Source of the DNA: Luscinia megarhynchos
Lineage: Eukaryota > Chordata > Aves > Passeriformes > Turdidae
DNA: 64,000 bases
Direction: 5' to 3'
NCBI GenBank assembly: GCA_034336665.1
Contig: CM067570.1
Location: 13,375,502-13,439,501 of the forward strand
Part shown: positions 1 to 9,065 of the stretch, one piece after another
How the letters are laid out: each line of letters starts with the position of its first letter
How positions within the stretch are numbered: the stretch's first letter is position 1
Notes under the pieces: model-generated
Told to the model about the DNA's origin: nothing
Databases searched by the model: none
The model's input: only the letters and a program-made list of their open reading frames with translations
Position numbers and translations under genes: made by a program

Positions 1-282
1 CTGTGTCAACAAATGCTGAATTATGCATGGCAGCTATGATATTGTGATACTCACGTTTAGTGACCTTATAAAAGCCAGAGAGAAATCAATAGGGATTGCA
101 GTACTGAAAATGCTGGGAAGCTTGGTGATCTGAGTAAGCAACCAAAGTCATATTAAAAAAAATCAGTGTCAAATCTCATTTTTTAAGCTTAAGTGAGCTG
201 ATGCTTCAAAAACTTGATTGTTTCTTGATGGGCTTTTTTGTTGTTTGTTTGGGAGGTAGGGGGGGTGGTGGTTTTGGCTTGG

Positions 283-303
283 TTTTTTTTCTTTTTTTTT
301 TTT
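283..303. repeat. poly-T tract
   Basis: A run of T interrupted by a single C. It may be a simple repeat or the tail of an old minus-strand retroposon; no element body is recognisable next to it. Confidence 0.9.
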
Positions 304-835
304 AAGGTTCATCTGCATTAAAAACTTAATAAAGACACCTTTGAGCTGTTTCTGAGCTGTTTCTGTCTTCTGACAAACAGAAAAGCTGCCCTGAGTGCAT
401 CCCTGCAAGTGATACAAGCAGCTTTGCATGCAAGCTCTCAGAAAAGTTTCTGTGACTGAGATTTGAACATCAAGACCTAAAGCTGGTGCTTAATTTGAAT
501 CATCCCAGCGAGCTGGACTCAATCAATAGCTGCCTTTCCTTTATTCAGGAACAAACACACTCCAGGTTCTTCCTGTTCCTGTCAGAGTAAGGCTATTCCC
601 TCCTGTTTGTTTGCACCTTGATTTACTTTAGCTGAATCTGATAAGAGTTGCATTTTAGGACATGTGAAATTAGCAGCAGCTACCTAAAATTTGTATTCAC
701 TCAGGGAAACCAGGTGCTTGTGTACCATTTATGACTCAACTTTTTTTCAAGAGGAGCAAGGAGGAATGAGACCCAAAGTACACTTTGTAAAATCATTATA
801 AAATGTTCAAAGGAAGGCATAAGAGCTGTATTTCT

Positions 836-873
836 AAAAAAAAAAAGGTGGGGGGGGAGGGAAAAAAAAAAAG
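836..873. repeat. A/G-only purine tract
   Basis: Two poly-A runs flank a G-rich run, giving about 35 consecutive purines apart from one T. Such tracts are low-complexity sequence and can adopt triplex (H-DNA) structures; no function is implied. Confidence 0.85.
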
Positions 874-1154
874 GAAATAATAGAAAACTAATTGCAGAAC
901 CTCCTCCAGTCATGGGAGAGAAGGACTCCACACACAAAACCTCCAGGTTCTGTGAAACTGGGGCTCCTGAGACAGGATCTGTCTCAATGCCTGATTTAAT
1001 AAAAACTCAACTGAAAAACTCCTTGTGCTTTTCAGTACTCTTGTTTTGGAATTGAAGAAGGGTTAGCAGGCTGGGAAGCTTGTCCATGGTTTTTCTCTTC
1101 TGCTGTGCCAGCTGCTCTAGGAAAAGTTATCTCCTGCAAATTGTTTCTCCTCAG

Positions 1155-1181
1155 AAAAACAAAACAAAACAAAAAAAAAAA
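1155..1181. repeat. (AAAAC)n / poly-A tract
   Basis: Three AAAAC-type repeats run into eleven A residues. Simple low-complexity sequence. Confidence 0.85.
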
Positions 1182-1379
1182 GACTATATTTATGCTGCTT
1201 GTTTTGGTTGGGGTTTTTTCACTTTCAGGATTAAATCGCACAGATAAAAAGCTTCATTTCTGTTTTAACAGAACTTTAAGGGATACAAAACCACTTGTAA
1301 ATCCCTCTACTTTGTTAAAAGGAATTAATGAAAAAGCAGAATTATCAGAAAGGTCTGAAAGGAAATGGTAATGAACACT

Positions 1380-1495
1380 GAGGGAGAGGTGGGTGCCCCT
1401 AGTCATGCTGAGGGGGTATGAGTGTCACTGAGGGAATACGAATGTCACTGAGGGGAGGGCAGGTGCCACTGGTGTCACTGAGAGAGTAACAAGTC
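1380..1495. repeat. minisatellite with GTCACTGAGGG core
   Basis: Four to five imperfect copies of a unit of about 25-30 bp share a core close to GTCACTGAGGG. Related CACTGAGGGAATA and GCTGAGGGCGTGAGG phrases return at about 2560-2590 and 2930-3060, so the same short motif has spread through the neighbouring GC-rich island. Confidence 0.7.
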
Positions 1496-1529
1496 ACAAA
1501 AGTGTTATAAGCAAAATTTAGTTCATGTT

Positions 1530-2020
1530 TGTTGTGGGTTAGGGTTTGTTAGTTTTCTAAGTTAATGTCAATGTTGTAGCTCCAGGGGTGGAGTTCCTGG
1601 TTTTGGGGGTTGGTTGAAGTGTTGCAATGAGTTAATTAATGTTAGTTAAATGTTTAAAGGGTTCCCGGATGTGGTGTGGGTTGTTCCAGAGGGGCGTGGT
1701 AACACCTTGGGATGAAGTCAGTGCAGTGACAGCAGCACCACGGGCTGCGACAGGTGGAAGGAACTGTCCAATCACTCGACGCCTCGGGAGAATGATTGGA
1801 CAGGAATGATCGCCTCTGATGACCAATGGAAATCCCGGAGACCGACCAATCACCACGAGGATCCAAATCCCACCAATCCTACACCGAGGGAAGGTTATAA
1901 GAGGGAGTGTCGGGTTGCTACTGGGGCTTGTCCTGCGGAGCTCGTTTTGAACGGGGCACCTGCTGTGTCAGGGCTGGTGATACGCTGTACTGTTTTCTGA
2001 CTTGCTGAGAGGGGACTCTT
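1530..2020 (+). mobile_element. probable solo LTR or LTR-derived promoter
   Basis: The segment starts with TGTTGTGGGTTAG, which resembles the 5' end of avian endogenous retrovirus LTRs (from general memory of such elements, not a database match). It carries a compact promoter: CCAAT boxes and a TATA box at 1896, then an R/U5-like stretch. No gag, pol or env reading frame follows, so if it is an LTR it is solitary. The 3' boundary is not clear and no target-site duplication could be established. The alternative is an ordinary CCAAT/TATA promoter of a host transcript. Confidence 0.4.
1768..1901 (+). promoter_or_regulatory. phased CCAAT cluster plus TATA box
   Basis: CCAAT occurs at 1768-1772, 1823-1827, 1846-1850 and 1873-1877, with an inverted copy (ATTGG) at 1795-1799. 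A TATAAG box lies at 1896-1901. The spacing is 23 to 28 bp throughout. CCAAT is the core site of the trimeric factor NF-Y, so this looks like a strong NF-Y-driven plus-strand promoter with a start near 1925-1930. Confidence 0.65.
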
Positions 2021-2295
2021 ATCCCGGGTCCTCGGCGGCGGCCTCGCAGCCCGCTCATCTCAGGGCGGGACCTCAGTCGCGAGCCATGCGGGCGGGACGG
2101 GGCCGCTGCCCTCACACAGTGGGGGGGGCTTCAGACAGCACCTCGGCCCTGCTTCCCTCACAATGCGGGGGCGGGTTCAGACGGCGGCTCGGCCGCACTC
2201 GCCTCACGAAGCGGCGAGGCACCTTGCGGAGGCACCTTGCGCCGTCAGGGAGGCAGCGTGTGGGGTGAGACATGGCGGCCGTCAGGATTGGACAG

Positions 2296-2580
2296 TTCGT
2301 GAGGAGAAAAGTGAGGTATGTCGGAGGGGACACCTAAGAACGTGATGGAGGAGGATTGCTGGAATACCCTGGCCCCAGCTGTGGGGCAAGGGATGAAAAT
2401 TTTGGGGTAAAATTGAGCTGTTTGGGACCAAAAGCCTCGGTAATGGTTGAGGTACATTAAGCGGATCTTTTGGGTGGAAAAATGTGAGGGACTCTCTCGG
2501 GGAGACAGGTGTTGGGGAGGATGAGCAGAGAAAAATTCGTGATAAAACCCGAGGGCCACTGAGGGAATAGGAGGTCACTG
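2296..2580 (+). repeat. diverged duplicate, copy A (partner at 4230-4540)
   Basis: This segment aligns by eye with 4230-4540 through shared phrases such as GAGGAGGATTGCTGGAAT, GGGGTAAAATTGAG, GCGGATCTTTTGGGTG and GTGATAAAACCTGAGG, with many substitutions and small indels. It is an old dispersed or segmental duplication of non-coding sequence, and the two copies bracket the minisatellite between them. Confidence 0.55.
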
Positions 2581-2599
2581 ACTGAACGGTCGACTGCCC

Positions 2600-2615
2600 G
2601 GGGGGGGGGGGGGGG
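2600..2615. repeat. poly-G run (16 G)
   Basis: Sixteen consecutive G followed by TGGGG. It can form G-quadruplex and is a place where assembled length is unreliable. Confidence 0.9.
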
Positions 2616-3074
2616 TGGGGAAAGGCGCCATTTTGTTGCCCTGCCGCGCTGCAGCGGCGATTTCCTCGCCCACCGGCGGCGGCCTCGCAGCCCGCCCATC
2701 TCAGATGCAGGGGCGGGATCTCAGTCGCGAGCTGTCCACCGTGTGGGCGGGGCGAGGCCGCTCCCCTCACGCGGCAGCGGGTGTTAGGGCGGTGTTGCTC
2801 AGGGGTTATGAGGATCAGTGAAGGGATTGTGTGGGCGCTGCGCGTTGCTGAGAGAAAGTAGAGGTCGTTTGGGGCACGCCGATGCCTCTGGTATAGCTGA
2901 GGATCCGTGCGCGTCTCTTCAGAGGCACCCGGTACTCTGCCTGTGACTGAGGCGAGGGCAGATAGTCTGCCGCTGAGGGCGTGAGGATCGCTGCAGAGGG
3001 ATGCGGGCTTGCCGGTGTCGCTGATGGGGATGCGGGTACACCCTGAGGGACACGGGAGAGGCGGGCGGGTTCCC

Positions 3075-4090
3075 GTCGGGCGGCCACCGCCTCCCGTTCC
3101 GGTGCGGCAGACCGGCCCCGCCCCGTTCCGCGGAGCCGCGTCCACCCCGCCCCCCTCCGCCGAGTTGCGGCCACCCAGCCCCGCCCCGCGGAGCCGCGGC
3201 TGCCAACCTCGGCTCCGCTCTGTCCCGCCCCGCGGAGCCGCGGCCACCCGGCGCTTAGCCCCGTTCCGGCACGGCCCGTGAAGCCGCGGCAGCCCAGACC
3301 ACCACCGCTCTGCCCCTCGCAGCGGCCACACGGCCCGGCCCCGCCCCTCTCTGCCCCGCGCCACGGCCGCCCGGCCCTGCCCCGCCCCGTTCCGCTCCGC
3401 CACGGCCCGCGGAGCCGCGGCCTCTCGGCCCGGTCCCTCGGAGCCAAGGCCACCCCCGCCACTCCGCCCCGCGGAGGTGCGGCCGCCCGGCGCGGCCCCG
3501 CTCTGCCCCCCTCCAGCCAGTTGCGGCCGCCTGGCCCCGCCCCACGGAGCCGCGGCCACTGGCGCGGCCCTGCTGCACCACGGCCTGTGGAGCCATGGCC
3601 GCCCAGCCCGGCCCCGCTCTGCCCCGCCCCGCGGAGCCGTGGATGCCGGGCGCGGCACCGCTCTGGCGCGGCCCCGTTCCGGCACGGCCCGTGAAGTCGC
3701 GGCCGCCCAGACCACCACCGCTCTGCCCCTCGCAGGGGTCACCCGCCCCGGCACCGCCCCGCTCCGCCCCCCTCCGCCGAGTTGCGGCCGCCTGGCCCCG
3801 CCCGGCGGAGCCGCGGCCGCCGAGCGCAGCCCTGCTCTGCCCCTCGCCGCGGCCGTCCGGCGCGGACCCACTCTGCCCCGCTCTGTAAAACTGCAGCTGC
3901 CCGGCCCGGCCCGGCCCGGCCCTGCTCTGCTCTGCTCTGCCCGCCCCGCGGAGCTGCGGCCATCGGGTGCAGGACCGCTCCGGCACGGCCTGTGGAGCCA
4001 CGGCCATCCAGCGCGGTCCCACTCTGCCGTGACCCATCAAGCCGCAGCCACCCAGCCCGGCCCCGCTCTGCGGAGCCGCAGCGGCGCAAA
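3075..4090. repeat. GC-rich minisatellite, ~45-60 bp unit
   Basis: About 1 kb is built from imperfect copies of a unit containing GCGGAGCCGCGGCC, a GCCCGGC linker and GGCCCCGCTCTGCCCC. Some longer phrases recur, for example the block with CACGGCCCGTGAAG and CCAGACCACCACCG at about 3270 and again at about 3680, which points to a multi-unit higher-order duplication. Long open frames exist on both strands here only because stop codons are rare in this composition; the translated products are repetitive Ala/Gly/Arg/Pro. Confidence 0.8.
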
Positions 4091-4229
4091 CTTAAATCCT
4101 TTGTGTCCGCCTCTCGGCGAGGCACCGGGCGGGGCTCCATCCATCGTCTGGGAGCTTGCCAAGGGGCAGCCTCTGGGGGCAGACCCGGAGGAGTGGTGGA
4201 GAGTGGCCATCACAGGACGGCACGATGTT

Positions 4230-4540
4230 TCAGTTTGCAAGGGAAAGTGCTGAGAAAACTCAGAGGGGCAGCAGGAAGTTGAGGGAGGAGGAATGCTGGA
4301 ATTCCATTGCATCACCTGCGAGGCATGGAATGAACATTTTGAGGCAAAATTGAGTAGTACGGGCACAGAAGCTGCTGTTATGTGTGGAGGACGTGGAGCA
4401 GATATTTTTTGTGTGAAAATCGGATGGGAAATCCAGAGGAGAAAATTAGTTTTGGAGGAGTGTTTGAGGTAAAATTTGGGTTGGATGTGGTGAGAAAGTT
4501 TTGTGATAAGACCTGAGGTAATATTTGAGGACCAAACTGA
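4230..4540 (+). repeat. diverged duplicate, copy B (partner at 2296-2580)
   Basis: Second copy of the non-coding segment described at 2296-2580. It grades into AT-rich DNA on its right, where further weak variants of the GAGGTAAAATTTG phrase occur (about 4465), suggesting an older tandem origin. Confidence 0.5.
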
Positions 4541-5420
4541 ATATTGAAATCTCCACTAATCTGAAAAAGAATGAATTAAACTAAAATCTAAAGTAATGTG
4601 TGGTATACAACATAATATGAGCAAAACGTTAATCTGCAGTAGATATTTTTAAAGGAAAATCTGTGTAAGTGTGTGGGGCAGAGAACAAATATTTTTGCTA
4701 TAAAATTGTAGGTGATGTATAGCACACAGCTGGGAAATGTGTTGGGAAGCAAAAACAGAGGCGGTCTTTTGGAAGGATCCGAAATCCCTTTCTTGTTAGA
4801 AAACCTGACGTAGTATATGTGAAACAAACTGGTGCTTTTTTTGACACGGGAATTTGCAGTAATTTAGAGAGGAAAAATGAGCACATATGGGGGAGATTCT
4901 GTTCTAACACAGCAGTTAAAGGCAGCAATTTTGACAGGAAGTCTGGGATAACTTAAAAGGGAATGAGGTGACTTTAGCTCAGAACCTAAGATATTTTAGA
5001 AAGTTATGGTTGTGGAAGAGTGGGAGCTGCACCCATCCTGATGTGTCATAGGAAACAAACATGACCACATTTGTTTATAAACTACTCAGAGAAGAACCAA
5101 AGTGTTGTCAATGGTTTATGCCTAAAACTTATTAAAGGTCTAACTGTGCCATTAAAAAACATTATTTTTAAGAAAAAGGATTGCAAACTGCATATATTGA
5201 TAAAAATTTACACATTTTGTGGTGGTACTAAATTCATGGAAAAATTTTAATGAGAATTATTTATAACTAATCACAAACAGTTAAAAAATAACTGTATTCT
5301 GAAAAACAGTTTTCAAATAACAGAGATTAGAATAAAATCAGCAAAGATAAAATAATAAAACGAAAAAAAGTTAACAAACTGAAATATAACACAACCATGC
5401 CAAAAATGGAGACAAATCTC
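4540..5420. other. AT-rich spacer, no gene seen
   Basis: AT-rich sequence lacking significant open frames, RNA genes or recognisable mobile elements. It separates the CpG island from the promoter of the large array. Confidence 0.65.
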
Positions 5421-5423
5421 TTT

Positions 5424-5600
5424 AGCCAATCATTCAGAGTGAGCAGAGGGGGGTCTACACACAAAAGAGTGATTGTTAAAAAATATCAACGCAAAAACAA
5501 CGGCCGTGCAAAACCGGATAATATTTGGAATGGGGTGGTCTGAGATTGGCCCTGTAGGGCTATAAAACAGCGAATGCAAGAGCCGGAACTTCTCAGGCCT
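5424..5600 (+). promoter_or_regulatory. CCAAT/TATA promoter at the array's left edge
   Basis: AGCCAATCA at 5424-5432 is an excellent NF-Y site. An inverted CCAAT (ATTGG) lies at 5545-5549 and a canonical TATAAAA at 5561-5567. The usual TATA-to-start distance places initiation at about 5590-5595, inside the first 15 bases of the tandem array, which begins at 5582. The array's own sequence upstream of this point in other units has no similarity to the promoter, so the promoter is single-copy. Sequence supports a promoter; activity is inferred. Confidence 0.7.
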
Positions 5601-5768
5601 GAATGCGTCATCGTGCATTGGCAGAAGCCGAGGGACGACGGAGAGAGAGCAAGCTGGATGAGAGGCAGCGTCGAGGTCAAGAGTGGAACGGCGAGGCGAG
5701 AGTGAGCGTGGAGCTGAAGAGGGAGCACGAGAGGCCCTCTGGGCAAAGGGCCTTCGTGGCACGGCCAG

Positions 5769-5785
5769 GGCACCTTCAAGGTGCC
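5769..5785. other. perfect inverted repeat GGCACCTT-C-AAGGTGCC (first of many)
   Basis: An 8-bp perfect inverted repeat around a single C, present in almost all units at the same place. AGGTG/CACCT is an E-box-like core recognised by ZEB and SNAIL family repressors, so the element could be a paired zinc-finger site or simply an RNA hairpin. No more can be said from sequence. Confidence 0.6.
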
Positions 5786-6388
5786 GCGGCTGGCTTTAGC
5801 TTGTGCTGGGTGACCTCCCTGTGTTCAGGGCTGGTCTTTGCTCTTGTTGGCCTTTTGCCGTTGTGCTCCTTTGGCTGCCTGGAGAGAGGAGCAACCCTGT
5901 AAGGAGGGTGAGAGCCGCTGTCTCCGCACCTGAGGGGGGAAATGGAGCTCCCCGAGCCCCCAGCCCGGCCGCCCTGTAAGCAGGGCAGGGCTTTTCCCCA
6001 GCCGAGGCAGCTTTCTGCCTGCTGCTGGTGCCTGGCCAGCGTGACTCCCTGTATTTGCAGCACGTATCTGGAACTCGCTTGTCCCTTTGTCCCCGTGAGC
6101 AGCCTCAGGTCCCTGTAAGCAGGGCTGCCGAGGCTGCTTTAGCCAGGTGACAGGAACGACTGTTCCCGGGCCCTTTGCCCGGGTGCAGGTTGAAGTAGCG
6201 CTGGTGCCACCTCCCTGGCGGCCTCGTTGAGGAGGCTGGAGGGGCTCCTGCAGACGGCTGTAGTGCCGTGCTGCGCTGCGGCCGGGCTCCGGCCGGCCCC
6301 AAGTGGGGCGCAGGCCGGAGCCCGTGCTCCGTGGTGCTTGTTGGGGGGTGCCGGGCTGCGGGGGGCGGCCCCGTAAGTGGGGTTGTGT

Positions 6389-6403
6389 GCGCCCCCTGGT
6401 CTC
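6389..6403 (-). promoter_or_regulatory. CTCF-like motif, unit 1
   Basis: The plus strand reads GCGCCCCCTGGTCTC, so the minus strand reads GAGACCAGGGGGCGC. That agrees with the CTCF core consensus (CCASYAGRKGGCRS) at all core positions after the first two bases. CTCF is the 11-zinc-finger insulator protein of vertebrates. All copies in the array point the same way. Motif presence is seen; binding is not shown, and CpG methylation could block it. Confidence 0.6.
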
Positions 6404-6965
6404 GGCGGGCGGTTGGAGGGACCCCCTGTAATCAGGCGGGTATCCGTGGCCCCGGCCTTTCAGAGGCGTGGGGCCAGGAGTGGTGGGGCCGGGCGTGTGC
6501 CCTCCCTGTCGCCGGGGCTGGGCTCCCGGCCCCCGGGGCCCCTCGGGCCCTCGGCCTTTAGGCCGTGAGTTGGACTGCCTGACTGGGGAGTCTGGTTCCT
6601 GATGCCGTGGGGGAAGGCCGAGCTCCGTGGCTCCCTGGGTGTGGACCTGCCTGTAAGCAGGCTGCAGGTCTGGGAGCCTTTGTGCTCCCTACAGCTGGCA
6701 GCCTGTGTAGGGCTCCCTCCCCGTTAGTGGGGGAGAGGGCCGAACTGGAGAGAAGCGAGCCTCCGTAGGCCTTGGGGACCAGGGCACGCCCTGCAAGTCG
6801 GGGCCGGTGCTCTGGAGTCCCGGGCACTTTGCAGTCCAGGCAGCGGCTTGAGGCCCCCTGTAAGCAGGGCTGCAGCCTCTTGCCCGCTGCTTTGCATGCC
6901 CAGCTTTATTTGCCCAGAGGGCCCGGCTCCCAACACGGCGTGGGACTTCACCGGACGTCGGCGTG

Positions 6966-7113
6966 GTGAGTCAGGCTGGAGTTGGAGGCTTTTGAGCAGC
7001 TGTTGGGGAGTGCTGTGGGTGGTGGCGAGGATGTGGACGTGGGGCTGGTGGGTGGCCGTTCCCTTTGGCAGCCGGAGCTTCTCAGGCCTGACTGTGTGCG
7101 TCGTCGTTGGCAG
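6966..7113 (+). other. candidate mini-intron spanning units 1 and 2
   Basis: A GTG|GTGAGT donor-like site at 6966 is followed by a CCTGAC branch-point-like sequence at about 7087-7092 and a TTGGCAG acceptor ending at 7113, about 22 nt further on. The 148-bp arrangement is repeated at nearly every unit junction. The polypyrimidine tract is weak (mixed T and G), so efficient splicing is uncertain. Confidence 0.35.
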
Positions 7114-9065
7114 AAGCCGAGGGGCGGCGGGGAGAAAGCAAGCTGGATGAGAGGCAGCGTCGAGGTCAAGAGTGGAGCGGCGGCGAGAGTGGCGTGGAGC
7201 TGAAGAGGGAGCACGAGAGGCCCTCTGGGCAAAGGGCCTTCGTGGCACGGCCAGGGCACCTTCAAGGTGCAGCGGCTGGCTTTGCTTGTGCTGGGTGACC
7301 TCCCTGTGTTCAGGGCTGGTCTTTGCTCTTGTTGGCCTTTTGCCGTTGTGCTCCTTTGGCTGCCTGGAGAGAGGGGCAACCCTGTAAGGAGGGTGAGAGC
7401 CGCTGTCTCCGCACCTGAGGGGGAAACGGAGCTCCCGAGCCCCCAACCCGGCCGCCCTGTAAGCAGGGCAGGGCTTTTCCCCAGCCGAGGCAGCTTTCTG
7501 CCTGCTGCTGGTGCCTGGCCAGCGTGACCCCCTGTACTAGGGGTGCGTCACAGCCTTTGTCCCTGTACCAGCCCTGAAGCGCCTCAGCGCCTCGAGGCCC
7601 CTGTGCCCTCCACACAGTGCAGTGCGGTGCAGCTCTGGTGCTTTTGTCTCCCCACGGAGCAGTAGGGATGGCTCTCTTGAGCCCGTTGGCTGCAGGGAAC
7701 TTGCTCCCTCTTCTGGGACTGTCTTCCCCTCCCTCCCCTGTCTTCCCATTAGTTGGTGTGAGTGAGCAAGCGTGTTTGTGCTGCTTAAGTCCCCCTTTAG
7801 AATCAGAGCAGTGTAGCTTCGACTTCCCAGGAGGGAAAGAGGAGCTCTGTGCAGCCACAAGCAGCTCCCCAAAGTGCTCGGGTGGAGAAAGCGTCCGGCC
7901 TACGCCCCTGCTTTCTGAGGGGCGGTCGCGAAGCCGCTTAACGGTGGGCCTGTAAGCAGGGCAGGGCTTTTCCCCAGCCGAGGCAGCTTTCTGCCTGCTG
8001 CTGGTGCCTGGCCAGCGTGACTCCCTGTATTTGCAGCACGTATCTGGAACTTCGCTTGTCCCTTTGTCCCCGTGAGCAGCCTCAGGTCCCTGTAAGCAGG
8101 GCTGCCGAGGCTGCTTTAGCCAGGTGACAGGAACGACTGTTCCCGGGCCCTTTGCCCGGGTGCAGGTTGAAATAGCGCTGGTGCCACCTCCCTGGCGGCC
8201 TCGTTGAGGGAGGCTGGAGGGGCTCCTGCAGACGGCTGTAGTGCCGTGCTGCGCTGCGGCGGGCTCCGGCCCGACCCCAAGTGAGGGCGCAGGCGGGAGC
8301 CCGTGCTCCGTGGTGCTTGTTGGGGGGTGCCGGGGCTGCGGGGGGCGGCCCGTAAGTGGGGTTGTGTCGCCCCCCTGGTCTCCGGCCGGGCGGTTGGAGG
8401 GACCCCCCTGTAATCAGGGCGGGTATCCGTGGCCCCGGCCTTTCAGAGGCGTGGGGCCAGGAGTGGTGGGGCCGGGCGTGTGCCCTCCCTGTCGCCGGGG
8501 CTGGGCTCCCGGCCCCCGGGGCCCTCGGGCCCTCGGCCTTTAGGCCGTGAGTTGAACTGCCTGACTGGGGAGTCTGGTTCCTGATGCCGTGGGGGAAGGC
8601 CGAGCTCCGTGGCTCCCTGGGTGTGGACCTGCCTGTAAGCAGGCTGCAGGTCTGGGAGCCTTTGTGCTCCCCTACAGCTGGCAGCCTGTGTAGGGCTCCC
8701 TCCCGTTAGTGGGGAGAGGGCGAACTGGAGAGAAGAGCCTCCGTAGGCCTTGGGGACCAGGGCACGCCCTGCAAGTCGGGGGCCGGTGCTCTGGAGTCCC
8801 GGGCACTTTGCAGTCCAGGCAGCGGCTTGAGGCCCCTGTAAGCAGGGCTGCAGCCTCTTGCCCGCTGCTTTGCATGCCCAGCTTTATTTGCCCAGAGGGC
8901 CCGGCTCCCCAACACGGCGTGGGACTTCACCGGACGTCGGCGTGGTGAGTCAGGCTGGAGTTGGAGGCTTTTGAGCAGCTGTTGGGGAGTGCTGTGGGTG
9001 GTGGCGGCGAGGATGTGGACGTGGGGCTGGTGGGTGGCCGTTCCTTTGGCGGCCGGAGCTTCTCA
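7085..9065 (+). repeat. array unit 2 (1981 bp)
   Basis: Full-length unit. It shares the GAGCGGCGAG variant (others have GAACGG) and a CTCF-like site with six C and a TCG start with unit 3. Its GTCGGCGTG donor context is the same as in units 1 and 3. Confidence 0.9.

Larger units (their letters stand above)
1..1380. other. AT-rich unique flank, no gene seen
   Basis: This stretch is AT-rich intergenic or intronic-looking DNA. Open frames are short and compositionally biased (runs of K, N, F, S) with no recognisable domain. It contains several homopolymer tracts listed separately. I see no exon with paired splice sites and no RNA gene. Confidence 0.7.
2020..2800. other. CpG-rich island with a duplicated ~100-bp block
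   Basis: GC- and CpG-dense sequence downstream of the LTR-like promoter. A block at about 2033-2125, containing GGCGGCCTCGCAGCCCGC and CTCAGTCGCGAGC, is repeated at about 2665-2780 with small differences. An ATG in good context at 2272 is followed 44 nt later by a GAG|GTATGT donor-like site, but the same region belongs to a duplicated segment and no protein family is recognisable. Confidence 0.65.
5596..7084 (+). repeat. array unit 1 (short, 1489 bp)
   Basis: First unit, starting at the predicted transcription start. It lacks 490 bp: the 73-bp repeat at 5973-6045 has copy-1 sequence on its left and copy-2 sequence on its right. An exact CTCF-like motif is at 6389-6403. From about 6190 to 6440 it is identical by eye to units 7 and 8. 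A unit-specific change creates an ATG at 5603, and an extra A near 5798 shifts the frame downstream. Confidence 0.9.

Noticed and set aside
2272..2315. Exon-like start: ATG in good context reading MAAVRIGQFVRRKV, followed by GAG|GTATGT
   Set aside because: It would be a plausible first exon of a small protein, but I recognise no family, see no second exon, and the region belongs to a diverged duplicate (2296-2580 and 4230-4540) in which the frame is not kept.
2282..3871. A 529-codon minus-strand open frame, and several overlapping 200-260 codon frames on both strands
   Set aside because: They translate the GC-rich minisatellite in frames where stop codons are rare, giving repetitive Ala/Gly/Arg/Pro products. 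Frames on both strands overlap fully and no domain is recognisable.
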